NCBI RefSeq assembly: GCF_014635485.1 | Contig: NZ_BMCX01000002.1 | Location: 146,396-210,395 of the forward strand | From: Corynebacterium pelargi | GTDB taxonomy: Bacteria; Actinomycetota; Actinomycetes; Mycobacteriales; Mycobacteriaceae | Reading direction: 5' to 3' | DNA: 64,000 nucleotides | Shown here: piece after piece, positions 26,626-35,496 of the stretch | Layout of the letters: each line of letters begins with the position of its first letter | Numbering within the stretch: the first letter of the stretch is position 1 | Translations under genes and position numbers: made by a program | The notes under the pieces: generated by a model | Seen by the model: the letters and a program-made list of their open reading frames with translations, nothing else | Told to the model about the DNA's origin: nothing | Database searches by the model: none

Positions 26626-27435
26626 ATGTCTACTGTTGCAATTATCGGAGGCGGCAAGATCGGCGAGGCGCTGTTAGCTGGGCTGATCGCCGGTGGAATG
26701 AACCCGAAAAAAATCCACGTTGCTAACCGCCGCAGCGAGCGCAGCCAAGAGCTAAAAGAGCAATACTGCATCGTGCCTTTTAGTGATAACGCCCAGGCCG
26801 TTGACGGTGTAGACGTCGTCTTTTTGTGCGTGAAGCCGAATGTGCTGGTCAAGGTGGCAGATGAGATCGCCGAGGCCGTGGACAATAATGACTCCACCAT
26901 CGTGGTCTCGATGGCTGCCGGTGTAAGCAATGCCAGCATTGAAGAGGTGATGGCGGCAGGAACGCCAGTGCTTCGCGTGATGCCGAATACGCCCATGCTT
27001 GTTGGAAAGGGCACCTCAGCGATTGCGCCGGGGCGTTTTGCCGATGAGGAAAATATTGAGCAAGTGAGCAAGCTGCTCACCACCGTTGGCACGGTAGAAG
27101 TGATTGCAGAATCCGATATGGACGCAGTGATTGCCATGTCTGGTTCTTCCCCGGCGTATCTTTTCCTCTTCGTTGAGGCGATGATCGATGCCGGTGTGCA
27201 ACTTGGGCTCAAGCGAGAAGTGGCTAAGAAACTCGCCAGCAACTCCATCTATGGTGCCGCGGCCATGCTGCAAGAAACCGGCGAGGAGCCAGCGCAGTTG
27301 CGGAGCAATGTGTGCTCACCAGGCGGCACCACGATTGCGGCTGTGCGTTCGCTAGAAGAATCCGGCTTGCGCGGCATGATGTACCGAGCCGCTGAGGCTG
27401 CAGCGCAGCGCAATGCCGAGATGGGGAAGCACTAA
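26626..27435 (+). CDS. proC: Pyrroline-5-carboxylate reductase
   Basis: Last step of proline synthesis, reducing pyrroline-5-carboxylate with NAD(P)H. The dinucleotide fold [16 protein letters not shown] opens the protein, FLCVKPN and VSMAAGVSN follow, and [28 protein letters not shown] and [10 protein letters not shown] form the C-terminal domain and signature. At 269 residues it is complete. I took the ATG at 26626 ([10 protein letters not shown]) rather than the upstream extension to 26590, which overlaps the terminator. Confidence 0.95.
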   Translation: MSTVAIIGGGKIGEALLAGLIAGGMNPKKIHVANRRSERSQELKEQYCIVPFSDNAQAVDGVDVVFLCVKPNVLVKVADEIAEAVDNNDSTIVVSMAAGVSNASIEEVMAAGTPVLRVMPNTPMLVGKGTSAIAPGRFADEENIEQVSKLLTTVGTVEVIAESDMDAVIAMSGSSPAYLFLFVEAMIDAGVQLGLKREVAKKLASNSIYGAAAMLQETGEEPAQLRSNVCSPGGTTIAAVRSLEESGLRGMMYRAAEAAAQRNAEMGKH

Positions 27436-27453
27436 AGCATGAAGTGCTGAGCC

Positions 27454-27528
27454 TGTGCGCTCCGCGCCTGTGTGCTCCGGGGTTGTGGGCTCCGGGTCTG
27501 TGTGCTCAGGGGTTGGGGGCTCGTTGTT
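27454..27528. repeat. Five tandem 15-bp degenerate repeats
   Basis: Units begin at 27454, 27469, 27484, 27499 and 27514 and approximate TGTGNGCTCCGGGGT. Units 1-4 are close to each other; unit 5 has diverged. They end right at the proC terminator stem. Confidence 0.75.
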
Positions 27529-27567
27529 GGGGTAGCGTCCTGAGAGGGGCGTTACCCCTTTTCTTTT
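27529..27567 (+). terminator. Terminator of proC
   Basis: GGGGTAGCG pairs with CGTTACCCC (one G-U pair) around a 12-nt loop, followed by TTTTCTTTT. Confidence 0.85.
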
Positions 27568-27787
27568 AAGTTCTACTTCAGACTCTGTTGAAGCTGACAA
27601 TAGAGAAACTTCTGTGTGCTGTGCTTTTAATGTTTTCTCTTGTGACTCACGGGGCGATTGCGTTGCTTCTTTTCACCTAAGTCGCAAGCGCAACACAGTT
27701 CACGCTAAGCTTATGCAAGCACGTGCGTGTCCGTTCTGTGGGAGGGGAAGCCTACAGCGCGCCACGAGCTGAAGGGTAGATATAACT

Positions 27788-27979
27788 ATGGCAAGAGAAG
27801 AAAACGGGACCTTTCTAACGGTTGCGGAAGTCGCAGAGATCATGCGAGTGTCCAAAATGACCGTGTACCGACTCGTCCACTCTGGCGAACTGCCGGCCGT
27901 GCGCGTGGGACGCAGCTTCCGCGTCCATGAAAAAGCGGTGAACGAGTACTTAGACGCCTCCTACTACGAGGTGGGCTAG
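27788..27979 (+). CDS. Excisionase-family (MerR-like HTH) DNA-binding protein
   Basis: A 63-residue protein that is almost entirely a winged helix: FLTVAEVAEIMRVSKMTVYRL is the helix-turn-helix, GELPAVRVGRSFRVH the wing, followed by a short helix. The same small gene lies between proC and bS22 in mycobacteria (Rv0500A). Its targets are unknown. Despite the family name there is no integrase or phage context, so it is a housekeeping regulator or nucleoid protein. GAAGGG lies about 12 nt before the ATG. Confidence 0.85.
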   Translation: MAREENGTFLTVAEVAEIMRVSKMTVYRLVHSGELPAVRVGRSFRVHEKAVNEYLDASYYEVG

Positions 27980-28385
27980 TTGCCTTATTGCCCGCATGGG
28001 CGATATCTGGCACTAGCTAGAGGTTCCTTCACTTTTCACGCACCCCCCCTTGGTGGCACCGAGGACGTGACGCCCCTTGTAGGCTTCACAAAAACTCATG
28101 TGCCTCCCTGGGGGTTTTGTGCTTGTTGTGGCCAGTGAAACTCAGGCGACGATTTGGGCAGGGAGAAACCTCGCCGCTAAGATGGTTCGCATTCGTGTCG
28201 GCGCCGCCTCGGCGGCTGTCTAGTCTGGCCAGGCTTGATCAGCTAGACCGCGCTTGAGGTGTTCACGCAGCGGAAGAATGTGCACTTCAACCGCGTATCT
28301 GAGATGGGATCAGCGATCGCATCTCTCATGCGAACGCCGACAGGGAAGTACGTACACCAACGAATTTTGTAAAGGGGACCGATTC
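27980..28385 (+). other. 406-bp intergenic region with promoter and structured leader of bS22
   Basis: No gene is seen. A weak inverted repeat near 28088-28120 may end the upstream transcript. A promoter lies at 28154-28183. The roughly 200-nt leader then holds a GC hairpin near 28198-28217 (GCCGCC/GGCGGC) and GTCTAG/CTAGAC arms at 28218-28223 and 28243-28248. Confidence 0.5.
28154..28183 (+). promoter_or_regulatory. Candidate promoter of the bS22 gene
   Basis: TTGGGC (28154-28159) and TAAGAT (28178-28183) are 18 bp apart. The start would be near 28190, leaving a leader of nearly 200 nt before the ATG at 28386. Confidence 0.5.
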
Positions 28386-28487
28386 ATGGGTTCTGTGATT
28401 AAGAAGCGCCGCAAGCGCATGTCCAAGAAGAAGCACCGCAAGCTGCTGCGCCGCACCCGCGTTCAGCGTAGAAAGCTTGGCAAGTAA
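28386..28487 (+). CDS. 30S ribosomal protein bS22 (33 residues)
   Basis: Very basic 33-residue protein starting [16 protein letters not shown] and ending RRKLGK. It is conserved almost without change in Mycobacteriales, where it carries the AURKAIP1/COX24 signature and was placed in the mycobacterial small subunit as bS22. AAAGGGG lies just upstream of the ATG at 28386. A longer in-frame reading from 28254 adds non-conserved sequence and is rejected. A terminator follows after 20 bp, so it is a single-gene unit. Confidence 0.93.
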
Positions 28488-28507
28488 GCCTTCGTGCTGT
28501 TTTGCAG

Positions 28508-28545
28508 GCCGCCTGGTCACCGCATAGCGCCGGTGCCTGGGCGGC
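28508..28545 (+). terminator. Terminator of the bS22 gene
   Basis: GCCGCC and CACCG pair with CGGTG and GGCGGC in a long interrupted stem, followed by TTTGTGCTTATTT. Confidence 0.8.
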
Positions 28546-28558
28546 TTTGTGCTTATTT

Positions 28559-28609
28559 CCCCTGCATAGCAATGTCCCCTGCGTAGCTGTAGCCCCTGCA
28601 TAGCAATAT
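28559..28609. repeat. Three tandem 17-bp repeats before the dsbA-like gene
   Basis: Units start at 28559, 28576 and 28593. Units 1 and 3 read CCCCTGCATAGCAATGT and CCCCTGCATAGCAATAT; unit 2 differs in its second half (CCCCTGCGTAGCTGTAG). Confidence 0.8.
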
Positions 28610-28636
28610 GCCTCCAAGAAAGGTAGAACCACGACG

Positions 28637-29515
28637 ATGTCCCAACGTTTCAGCTTCACGCCTCGCCTGATCGCCTTGGCGCTAGCGCTGCTGCTCGCCG
28701 TGGCAGGGGGTGCATACTTCGTCGGCATGCGCTCAGGCGAAGGATCCCAGCAAAGCGATACCCAAAGCGCCGCCGCCCGCCAAGAGCCCGGTGCATCGGC
28801 ATCAGCCTTGCCGGTGCTTGCCAACCCGAATATCCGTGAGGAAGTAACCCCGGGTACTGAGGGCTTGGATGGCCCAGAGCCTCTGGCAGATGGAAGCTAC
28901 GACGCCATGATCTTCGGGCCAAAGGCCCCGATTCGCAGTGCAGAAGATGTGCGCAATGTTCACCGTCGCGACCCGAAGGATCCCTTCGCCATCGGTGCCG
29001 TGGATGCGCCGGTGGTGATTGCCGAATTTTCGGATTTCGAATGCCCCTACTGCAGCCAATGGTCGAATAACACAGAACCGGCACTGATCAAAGAGTACGT
29101 AGATCGCGGTCTGGTCAGGATCGAGTGGAACGATATGCCGGTCAATGGTCCGGCAGCAGAAGCCGCCGCCCAAGCCGGCAGGGCAGCAGCAGCCCAAGGG
29201 AAATTTGATGCCTTCCGCCGCGCGTTTTATCAGGCCACCGCAGATATCTCCGGCCACCCCAATTTCGGCCTAGAAGATTATGTGCGCATTGCCAAAGAGG
29301 CAGGAGTGCCAAATATTGAGCAATTCCGCCAGCAGGCCAGTGATGGCACCTATAAAGAAGTCATCGAGCAGGCCAAGCGCTATGGCGCCTCCATTGGTAT
29401 TCAGGGCACCCCGGCCTTCGTGGTGGGTGAGCAATACATCTCAGGTGCCCAGCCGGTAGATGTGTTCATGCGCGCGGTTGACCAGGAACTGCAAAAGGCC
29501 CACCAAGCCTCATAG
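28637..29515 (+). CDS. Membrane-anchored DsbA-like thiol-disulfide protein
   Basis: A 292-residue extracytoplasmic oxidoreductase. A basic start and hydrophobic segment (residues 10-30) form a signal anchor, residues 35-110 form a flexible linker, and a thioredoxin/DsbA domain follows with the active site CPYC (Cys136 and Cys139) in FSDFECPYCSQW. The cis-proline is in GIQGTPAFVVG near the end. Helical insertion between the two fits the DsbA fold. It could oxidise or isomerise secreted proteins; it differs from the main corynebacterial oxidase MdbA. AGAAAGG precedes the ATG. Confidence 0.85.
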   Translation: MSQRFSFTPRLIALALALLLAVAGGAYFVGMRSGEGSQQSDTQSAAARQEPGASASALPVLANPNIREEVTPGTEGLDGPEPLADGSYDAMIFGPKAPIRSAEDVRNVHRRDPKDPFAIGAVDAPVVIAEFSDFECPYCSQWSNNTEPALIKEYVDRGLVRIEWNDMPVNGPAAEAAAQAGRAAAAQGKFDAFRRAFYQATADISGHPNFGLEDYVRIAKEAGVPNIEQFRQQASDGTYKEVIEQAKRYGASIGIQGTPAFVVGEQYISGAQPVDVFMRAVDQELQKAHQAS

Positions 29516-29541
29516 CTCAAGCACGCGGGCGTGGCAGGGGC

Positions 29542-30486
29542 TTAGCGTTTTGCGCGACGGCTATATTTCCAGCCGCTGAGGCTGAGCGCTGCGGTGGCAA
29601 GGGCAGGAGCGCCATAGGCGCGCACGGCTTTGCGTAAGCTGCGGTAATCGCGAATTTCCCAGCCGCGTCTGAGCGCCTCTTTGCGTAGCTTGCGATCCGG
29701 GTTCACGGCAACGGCTGTGCCCACCATGGAAAGCATGGGCACGTCGTTCACCGAATCGGAATAGGCGGTGCAGCGGCTGAGGTCGAGTTGTTCAAGGGTG
29801 GCCAACGCGGCTACGGCGTGGCGTTTGCCGGGGCCGTGCAAGATATCGCCAACGAGCCTGCCGCTAAAGCGACCATCTTCTACTTCTGCCACGGTGCCAA
29901 GTGCGCCGGTAAAGCCGAGGCGTTTTGCCAGCACCTGGGCAAGCTGGACGGGGGTGGCGGAAACTAGCCACACCTGTTGGCCTTGGGCGAGGTGCTGATC
30001 GGCTAGGGCCTTGGTGCCGGGCCAAAGCTTTTCGCTCATGTTTGAGTCGACGATTTCTTCACATAAGCGCACAAGCTCTGCCACTTCGCGCCCCTTGACA
30101 AACTCCAGGGCCTGTTCGCGCCCTTTGGCCACGTCTTGGGCGTTCTCTGCGCCTGTGAGGCGGTATTTGGCCTGCTTCCATGCCACCGGCAGGATCTCGT
30201 TGAGCTTAAAAAAGCGCCGCTTGGCCAGTTCCATGAAAAACACTGCGAGCGAAGACCCTTGGATCAGGGTGTTATCAATGTCGAAGAAGGCTGCTGCACC
30301 CACGTCTTGGGGGATATTCGGGTCTGGGGCGCTGATGCGCGAGGAGCCTGCGGCTTCGAGTGCTCCGCTGACGGAATCAAGCCCTGATGCGTAGTCTTTG
30401 AGGTCGAGATCGAAAAGTTCGGCGGCGGCCAGTGCTGCGGATGCCTCACCGGCGCGCCTTTGGCTGGAGGCATTGATCGGTGGCAT
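29542..30486 (-). CDS. HAD-IB phosphatase (SerB1-like)
   Basis: A 314-residue HAD hydrolase of the phosphoserine-phosphatase-like group. [13 protein letters not shown] contains the nucleophile Asp69 and acid/base Asp71, LVSATP is motif II, GKRHAV supplies the motif III lysine and [11 protein letters not shown] is motif IV. A C-terminal helical, basic segment ([11 protein letters not shown]) may touch the membrane. The ATG at 30486 has GAGGA 7 nt upstream; the longer reading from 30759 would overlap the divergent glutaredoxin-like gene. M. tuberculosis SerB1 occupies the same position. The true substrate is uncertain. Confidence 0.83.
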   Translation of the reverse strand: MPPINASSQRRAGEASAALAAAELFDLDLKDYASGLDSVSGALEAAGSSRISAPDPNIPQDVGAAAFFDIDNTLIQGSSLAVFFMELAKRRFFKLNEILPVAWKQAKYRLTGAENAQDVAKGREQALEFVKGREVAELVRLCEEIVDSNMSEKLWPGTKALADQHLAQGQQVWLVSATPVQLAQVLAKRLGFTGALGTVAEVEDGRFSGRLVGDILHGPGKRHAVAALATLEQLDLSRCTAYSDSVNDVPMLSMVGTAVAVNPDRKLRKEALRRGWEIRDYRSLRKAVRAYGAPALATAALSLSGWKYSRRAKR

Positions 30487-30709
30487 AGCTAATTCCTCGA
30501 AGAAGCGGCGAAGATTGCCTTTGGTCATGGACCAGCCGGCAAGGAATTCTTGGGGAGTTTGGGGCCAGGTGGGGTCTTGGGAACTAAAGCTCAACAGCGT
30601 CGCTTTCCACAATCGGAGCCGATGTATCAGTAATCTGTCACCATCGTAACGGCTAGAAGCAAAAGCTTCTCGACGAACCTCGCAAAGCACCGAAGGAAGT
30701 GGCAAGCCA

Positions 30710-30952
30710 GTGGCTGAAAAGGTTGCATTAATTACGCGTGAGAACTGTGGCTCCTGCAAACGGGTGGCAGCGCAGATCGCCCCTATTGTGCAAGAAGCAC
30801 AACTTCCCTTCCTGATTCAAGGCGTAGAGACTGATCCCGAGCTGGCCGCGGAGTTTGGCGACCGAGTGCCAGTGGTGCTCATTGATGATGAGGAATTTGC
30901 CTGCTGGGAAGTGGATAACGAGGAATTGCGCGAGGCTTTGGGCTTGCGGTAG
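30710..30952 (+). CDS. Glutaredoxin-like small protein (DUF836)
   Basis: An 80-residue thioredoxin-fold protein with CGSC at residues 13-16 after [12 protein letters not shown], a cis-proline in [13 protein letters not shown] and a short C-terminal helix, matching the DUF836/glutaredoxin-like family. Relatives lie directly before hemA in corynebacteria. The start is GTG at 30710. It may reduce mixed disulfides with mycothiol or serve as a redox carrier; neither is shown. It is followed by a 172-bp gap with a palindrome before hemA. Confidence 0.83.
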   Translation: MAEKVALITRENCGSCKRVAAQIAPIVQEAQLPFLIQGVETDPELAAEFGDRVPVVLIDDEEFACWEVDNEELREALGLR

Positions 30953-31047
30953 CCACCACACCCGATTCCGGGCACTTAGTACAGGCTTTGTTGTGGGAAT
31001 ACGGTGCGGGGGATTAGCGTTGGTTAGTCCGGAGTAAGCGGAGCTTG

Positions 31048-31065
31048 ATCAACCGATCGGTTGAT
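31048..31065. promoter_or_regulatory. Perfect 18-bp palindrome upstream of hemA
   Basis: ATCAACCGATCGGTTGAT is a perfect 18-bp palindrome 60-77 bp before the hemA start, in a gap without a gene. Size and symmetry fit a TetR-type operator. A TTGACA follows at 31081-31086. Confidence 0.55.
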
Positions 31066-31124
31066 ATTGTTGAAGCTTCATTGACAAGACTTAGAGATTC
31101 CACGGTGAAAGCGGTGATGAGGGC

Positions 31125-32480
31125 GTGAGCTTATTGGTGGTGGGCATGTCCCACCGATCTGCGCCAGTGGCCCTGCTCGAACAGCTCAGCTTGGATGAGG
31201 CTGGGCAAAAACATGCTGCCTTGGCCATGGTCGATCGGCCATCCTTAAGTGAAGCGATGATCGTGTCTACCTGTAACCGCCTTGAGGTCTACGCGGTAGC
31301 CAACAGCTTCCACACAGGAGTAGGGGAAGTCGTCGAGGTGCTCCAAGAGGTATCGGGAGCAGATATCGACGAACTGCGCGGTTCGCTGTATGTGCGCTAT
31401 GCCGACGCCGCTGCTGAGCACATGATGCTCGTATCCTCTGGGCTTGATTCCATGGTGATCGGCGAGCAGCAAATCATTGGCCAGGTTCGTTCCTCCTACC
31501 AAGGCGCCATTGAGTCTGGTTCCGTAGGCCCTGCCTTGCACGGTTTGGTGCAAGCAGCGTTGCGCACCGGCAAACGTGTCCACGCAGAAACAGAGATCGA
31601 CGAAGCCGGAGCCTCCATGGTGTCTTTTGCTTTTGATAAGGCACTCGATGCCATGGGCCGAGAAGACCTTTCTGGCAGCACGGGGCTCGTGCTCGGTGCC
31701 GGTGCCATGGCATCTTTGGCCGCCACCCACATGGGCAGGCTCGGCATTGATCGCATCATCGTGGCTAATCGAACCCGCTCCAGGGCTGAGCGTTTGGCAG
31801 AACACGCCAAAGAAGCTGGAGTGCAAGCCGATGTGGTGGATTTTGAGCAGCGCCATAGCGTGCTCGACCAAGTAGATATCGCGGTATCCGCCACCGGCGC
31901 AGATAACTTCACTATCACCGCAGAAGATATTCCAGCAGGTAAAGCATCGCTGATGCTCATCGACTTGTCCCTGCCTCGCGATATCTCCGATGCAACCGCC
32001 CAATTAGAGGGTGTGGAGCTTGTCAATATCGAGCGCTTGAAGGATATGAACGCACGAACTGGCACCCCCACCGATGCGGCTGCTCAGGCGATCGTGGCAG
32101 AAGAGCTTGAGGCCTATACCTCGGCGCAGCGGGTGCGCAATGTGGCACCGGCTGTATCGGCGCTGCGTAAGCACGCAGCGGAGATCATCGACTCGGAAAT
32201 TGAGCGCCTGGTTGCCCGCACTCCCGATATGGACGATCACTCCTTCGGAGAGGTGCAAAACACTGTGCGCAGAGTGGTAGATAAGCTCCTGCATCACCCC
32301 ACGGTGAGGGTAAAGGAATTGGCGGCAAGCAGCGGCACCGTCTCTTACGACACCGCCTTGCAGGAACTCTTCGGCCTCCCGCTCGAGCGCGGCGTGAGCG
32401 TGGCGGTGTCGGATCTCCCCGATGCGGAACTCGTCGCCTTGGGTTTTACCCAGGCAGACAAGGTGCTTCGCACCGAATGA
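31125..32480 (+). CDS. hemA: Glutamyl-tRNA reductase
   Basis: First committed step of tetrapyrrole synthesis by the C5 route, reducing glutamyl-tRNA to glutamate-1-semialdehyde with NADPH. Catalytic Cys50 is in [26 protein letters not shown] and [10 protein letters not shown] follow, and the NADPH fold begins at [12 protein letters not shown]. The helical dimerisation domain ends the 451 residues. The start is GTG at 31125. hemC follows after 40 bp. In C. glutamicum hemA responds to heme-sensing regulation; here an 18-bp palindrome lies upstream. Confidence 0.95.
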   Translation: MSLLVVGMSHRSAPVALLEQLSLDEAGQKHAALAMVDRPSLSEAMIVSTCNRLEVYAVANSFHTGVGEVVEVLQEVSGADIDELRGSLYVRYADAAAEHMMLVSSGLDSMVIGEQQIIGQVRSSYQGAIESGSVGPALHGLVQAALRTGKRVHAETEIDEAGASMVSFAFDKALDAMGREDLSGSTGLVLGAGAMASLAATHMGRLGIDRIIVANRTRSRAERLAEHAKEAGVQADVVDFEQRHSVLDQVDIAVSATGADNFTITAEDIPAGKASLMLIDLSLPRDISDATAQLEGVELVNIERLKDMNARTGTPTDAAAQAIVAEELEAYTSAQRVRNVAPAVSALRKHAAEIIDSEIERLVARTPDMDDHSFGEVQNTVRRVVDKLLHHPTVRVKELAASSGTVSYDTALQELFGLPLERGVSVAVSDLPDAELVALGFTQADKVLRTE

Positions 32481-32520
32481 GCACATTGACCCAAGCAGAC
32501 CTACAGGCAGAAAGGGCTCT

Positions 32521-33411
32521 ATGAGTCTGAAAATCGGTACGCGCGGCAGTTTGCTTGCCACCACTCAGTCCGGCCATGTTCGCGATGCGCTGGCAGAACA
32601 AGGTGTGGAAGCCGAATTGCACATTGTCACCACCCACGGCGATGTGAACATGGCTCCCGTGGAAAGAATCGGCGTGGGCGTTTTTACCCAAGCCTTGCGC
32701 GAGGCTTTAGAGGCCGGGGAATGCGATATTGCTGTGCACTCCTTTAAGGATCTCCCCACCGAGCCCGACCCGCGCTTCCATCTGGTGGTGCCCAAGCGCG
32801 CCGATGCCCGCGACTGCCTCATCGCCCGCGATGGTCTGCGCCTCGAAGATCTGCCCGAGGGCGCGAAAATCGGCACGGGTGCACCGCGTCGTATTTCTCA
32901 GGTGAAGCGCCTTCGCCCCGATGTCGAATGTGTACCGCTGCGCGGCAATATCGATACCCGCATGTCTAAGGTGCGTTCGGGTGAGCTCGACGCCGTGGTC
33001 TTGGCCTATGCCGGCTTAGAGCGAGTAGGCCGTGGGGAAGAAGCCACCGAGGTGTTTGATCCTGAGGTCTTTGTTCCCGCTCCTGCCCAAGGTGCGCTTG
33101 CCATCGAATGCCGTGTGGACGATGAACAGGCCCGCAAGGCCATCGATGCCATCGCTGATGCCTGGGCGCAATCTGCTGCGCTTGCAGAAAGGGTCGTGCT
33201 CAATCGCCTTGAGGCCGGCTGCACCGCCCCCGTGGCGGTGGGCTCTGCCAATATCGACGGCCAATTGCGCGTGCATGCCGTGGTGGTGTCCCTCGACGGC
33301 ACCGAGCAGCTCGAAGCCGAGGCCCAGGGCGATATTGCCCAGGCGCACGAGCTCGGCCAGCAGGTGGCACAGAGCTTGATTGATGCCGGTGCCGCCCAGA
33401 TCCTCGGCTAA
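32521..33411 (+). CDS. hemC: Porphobilinogen deaminase (hydroxymethylbilane synthase)
   Basis: Joins four porphobilinogens into hydroxymethylbilane on a covalently bound dipyrromethane. The cofactor-binding Cys234 lies in [24 protein letters not shown] at the start, [12 protein letters not shown] with the catalytic Asp region, TGAPRRISQ and LRGNIDTR are all conserved. The protein has 296 residues from the ATG at 32521, which has GAAAGG upstream. A longer frame from 32422 overlaps hemA. A 277-bp gap separates it from hemD. Confidence 0.96.
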   Translation: MSLKIGTRGSLLATTQSGHVRDALAEQGVEAELHIVTTHGDVNMAPVERIGVGVFTQALREALEAGECDIAVHSFKDLPTEPDPRFHLVVPKRADARDCLIARDGLRLEDLPEGAKIGTGAPRRISQVKRLRPDVECVPLRGNIDTRMSKVRSGELDAVVLAYAGLERVGRGEEATEVFDPEVFVPAPAQGALAIECRVDDEQARKAIDAIADAWAQSAALAERVVLNRLEAGCTAPVAVGSANIDGQLRVHAVVVSLDGTEQLEAEAQGDIAQAHELGQQVAQSLIDAGAAQILG

Positions 33412-33688
33412 AGCCTAAGACCTTGGCTTAAGCTTTGATGCCCAAAAGCCGCAGTGACAAGCCTGAATGTCGCTTGCTGCACCCAATGGCAGGGGTAGAA
33501 AGCCGGGCGTGCTATATTGCCTAATTTTCTTTCTGCACCGCCAAAGGGTTAGGGTTGAATCCAGTTATCGCCTCAGCCGGGCACCAGCAACGGTGCTGCC
33601 TGGGGCGTGCATTTGTGTTGAGCAAGCGTGCAAAAAGTGCGCAGACTACAACGAACCCCAGTGGTTCTAGAACAGCGAATTTGTGTAG
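33412..33688 (+). promoter_or_regulatory. hemC-hemD intergenic region with candidate promoter
   Basis: A 277-bp gap unusual within a heme block. TATATT at 33513-33518 is a candidate -10 box. The leader contains a GGCACCAGCA/GTGCTGCC hairpin (about 33580-33602) and GAACC/GGTTC arms (33654-33668). No credible gene is present. Confidence 0.45.
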
Positions 33689-35374
33689 ATGAGTGAAGCC
33701 CCGCAGGAAGCTAATCCTGGTGCCGTGATCTTCGTCGGTGCAGGTCCTGGTAACCCAGACCTGCTCACTGTCCGTGCGCGCGAGGTATTAAGCCATCATG
33801 CACATGCTCTGGTGGATCAATCCGTGCTGCCAGGAGTGCGTGCCGTCGTCGGCAGTGCTTTAGAAGTACCCGCCGCCAAGCTGGAACAGGCCGAAGAAGC
33901 CTATGAGCGTCTCTGCGCTGAGGCGAAGGCCAATGGTGCGAAGCGCAAGCCGCATCGCCCGGCCCCTCCGACGGCCGCCGAGATCGAGGAAGTCTCCGCC
34001 GAGGAGTCTGTCCATGACGTGGTGCAGCGCCTGAATGCACTGTGCCAGGGTGGCCAGCAGGTGATTCGTTTGGTTCAAGGCAATCCGCTTGCCGACGAAC
34101 GCACGCTCGCAGAAATCAACGAAGTCACAGAGCAGGGACTGGAATTCCACATCGTGCCGGGTATGTCTTTGCCCGCCACCGTCCCCATGTTCGCCGGCAT
34201 TGCGCTTGGTTCCACCTACACCGAGACGGACCTTTCTCAAGGCGAGATTGATTGGGATCAATTAGCCAGCGCCCCGCAGCCTTTGGTGCTGCAGGCAAGC
34301 CGCGATGATCTAGCAGTGATCGCAGAAGAGCTCTTAAGCCGCGGCATCCCAGAAGATACTTCGGCCACGGTCACCGCCTATGGCACCACTCGTTTGCAGC
34401 GCAGCTTCGATGTGGAATTAGCCCAACTTGATCGCCTAGACGTCGATCTCAGCCCCACCGTGGTGGTGACCATCGGCCGGGCAGTCGATGAGCGCACCAA
34501 GTATTCCTGGTGGGAAAACCGCCCGCTTTTCGGTTGGCGAGTCCTGGTGCCGCGGGCCAAGGATCAAGCAGGCCCGATGAGCGCAAGGCTGGCATCCCAC
34601 GGCGCGATTCCGCAGGAAGTGCCCACGATCTCCGTGGAGCCTCCTCGCAATCCCGCGCAGCTTGAGCGTGCCATCAAGGGTGTGGTGGAAGGCCGCTACC
34701 AGTGGGTGGTCTTCACCAGCGTGAACGCGGTCAAGGCCGTGTGGGAAAAGATCCGCGACTTCGGGCTCGATGCCCGCGCATTCGCTGGGGTGCGCATCGC
34801 TGCGGTGGGCACCAAAACTGCCCACGCTGTGCGCGAATTAGGTATCACCCCAGAGCTGTTGCCGCCACGGACGCGTCAAAATGCTGCAGGGCTGGTTGAG
34901 GTATTCCCCGAATACGTCGAAGACCTCGACCCAGTATCGCGCGTGCTGCTGCCGCGGGCCGATATCGCCACCGAAGTATTGGTAGAAGGCCTCAGCGCCG
35001 CTGGTTGGGAAGTCGATGACGTCACCGCCTACCGCACCGTTCGTGCAGCACCTCCAAGTGCTGAGGTGCGCGACATGATCAAAACTGGCGGTTTTGATGC
35101 AGTGTGCTTTACCTCTGCTTCTACCGTGCGCAACCTTGTAGGCATCGCCGGCAAACCGCATCAGCGCACCATCATCGCCTGCATTGGCCCGATGGCGAAG
35201 GCCGCGGCAGAAGAAGCCGGCCTGAAGGTCGATGTTGTGCCAGAGGTCGCCGATGTGCAGTCGCTGGTGGATGCGCTTGCCAGGCATGTAGCGGATTTGC
35301 GCGCCGCCGGGCAGTTGCCCCCACCGCGAAAGAAGCGCCGTAGCCGTAAACAACCCACCGCCACAAGCAACTAG
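33689..35374 (+). CDS. hemD: Fused uroporphyrinogen methyltransferase-like / uroporphyrinogen-III synthase
   Basis: Closes hydroxymethylbilane to uroporphyrinogen III. Residues 10-270 resemble the SUMT (CobA) fold, starting VGAGPGNPDLLTVRA, but the loop that reads GGDPFVFGRGGEE in active enzymes is RLVQGNPLADERTLAEI here, and residues 65-105 are a charged insert. Residues 275-540 are the HemD domain (WRVLVPRAKDQAGPMSARLASHGA, FTSVNAVKAV, AVGTKTAHAV, FTSASTVRNLV). A basic tail (KKRRSRKQP) ends the 561 residues. Synthase function is likely; SAM-dependent methylation is doubtful. The ATG at 33689 was used. Confidence 0.9.
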   Translation: MSEAPQEANPGAVIFVGAGPGNPDLLTVRAREVLSHHAHALVDQSVLPGVRAVVGSALEVPAAKLEQAEEAYERLCAEAKANGAKRKPHRPAPPTAAEIEEVSAEESVHDVVQRLNALCQGGQQVIRLVQGNPLADERTLAEINEVTEQGLEFHIVPGMSLPATVPMFAGIALGSTYTETDLSQGEIDWDQLASAPQPLVLQASRDDLAVIAEELLSRGIPEDTSATVTAYGTTRLQRSFDVELAQLDRLDVDLSPTVVVTIGRAVDERTKYSWWENRPLFGWRVLVPRAKDQAGPMSARLASHGAIPQEVPTISVEPPRNPAQLERAIKGVVEGRYQWVVFTSVNAVKAVWEKIRDFGLDARAFAGVRIAAVGTKTAHAVRELGITPELLPPRTRQNAAGLVEVFPEYVEDLDPVSRVLLPRADIATEVLVEGLSAAGWEVDDVTAYRTVRAAPPSAEVRDMIKTGGFDAVCFTSASTVRNLVGIAGKPHQRTIIACIGPMAKAAAEEAGLKVDVVPEVADVQSLVDALARHVADLRAAGQLPPPRKKRRSRKQPTATSN

Positions 35375-35496
35375 CCTGCGTTAGCGTGCAAAAAGGGTAG
35401 CGTTAATACAGCGCCCGTGAGGTTGCCCGCAGCACCCTCACTGAAGCTCAGCACACTACCCAGATTGCCTAGGCAATGCTGTTTGGAAAGGAAGCC

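Larger units (their letters stand above)
27436..27787. other. 352-bp intergenic region after proC
   Basis: No convincing gene. It contains five 15-bp degenerate repeats, the proC terminator, and a loose inverted repeat (GCGATTGCG and CGCAAGCGC, about 27652-27692). An opposite-strand reading over the repeats (27352-27600) gives Pro/Glu/Thr-rich sequence and overlaps proC; I do not treat it as a gene. Confidence 0.6.

Noticed and set aside
27352-27600. Minus-strand frame with PEHT/PEPT repeats
   Set aside because: Overlaps the end of proC and the proC terminator, and its repeats come from the DNA tandem repeat. Kept only as an idea in the findings.
27788-27979. Phage or plasmid excisionase implying a mobile element
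   Set aside because: The family name is misleading. The gene is a conserved housekeeping neighbour of proC and bS22, and no integrase, att site or other phage gene is near.
33467-33670. 67-codon frame in the hemC-hemD gap
   Set aside because: No ribosome site, odd composition and hairpins in the same DNA. More likely leader sequence.
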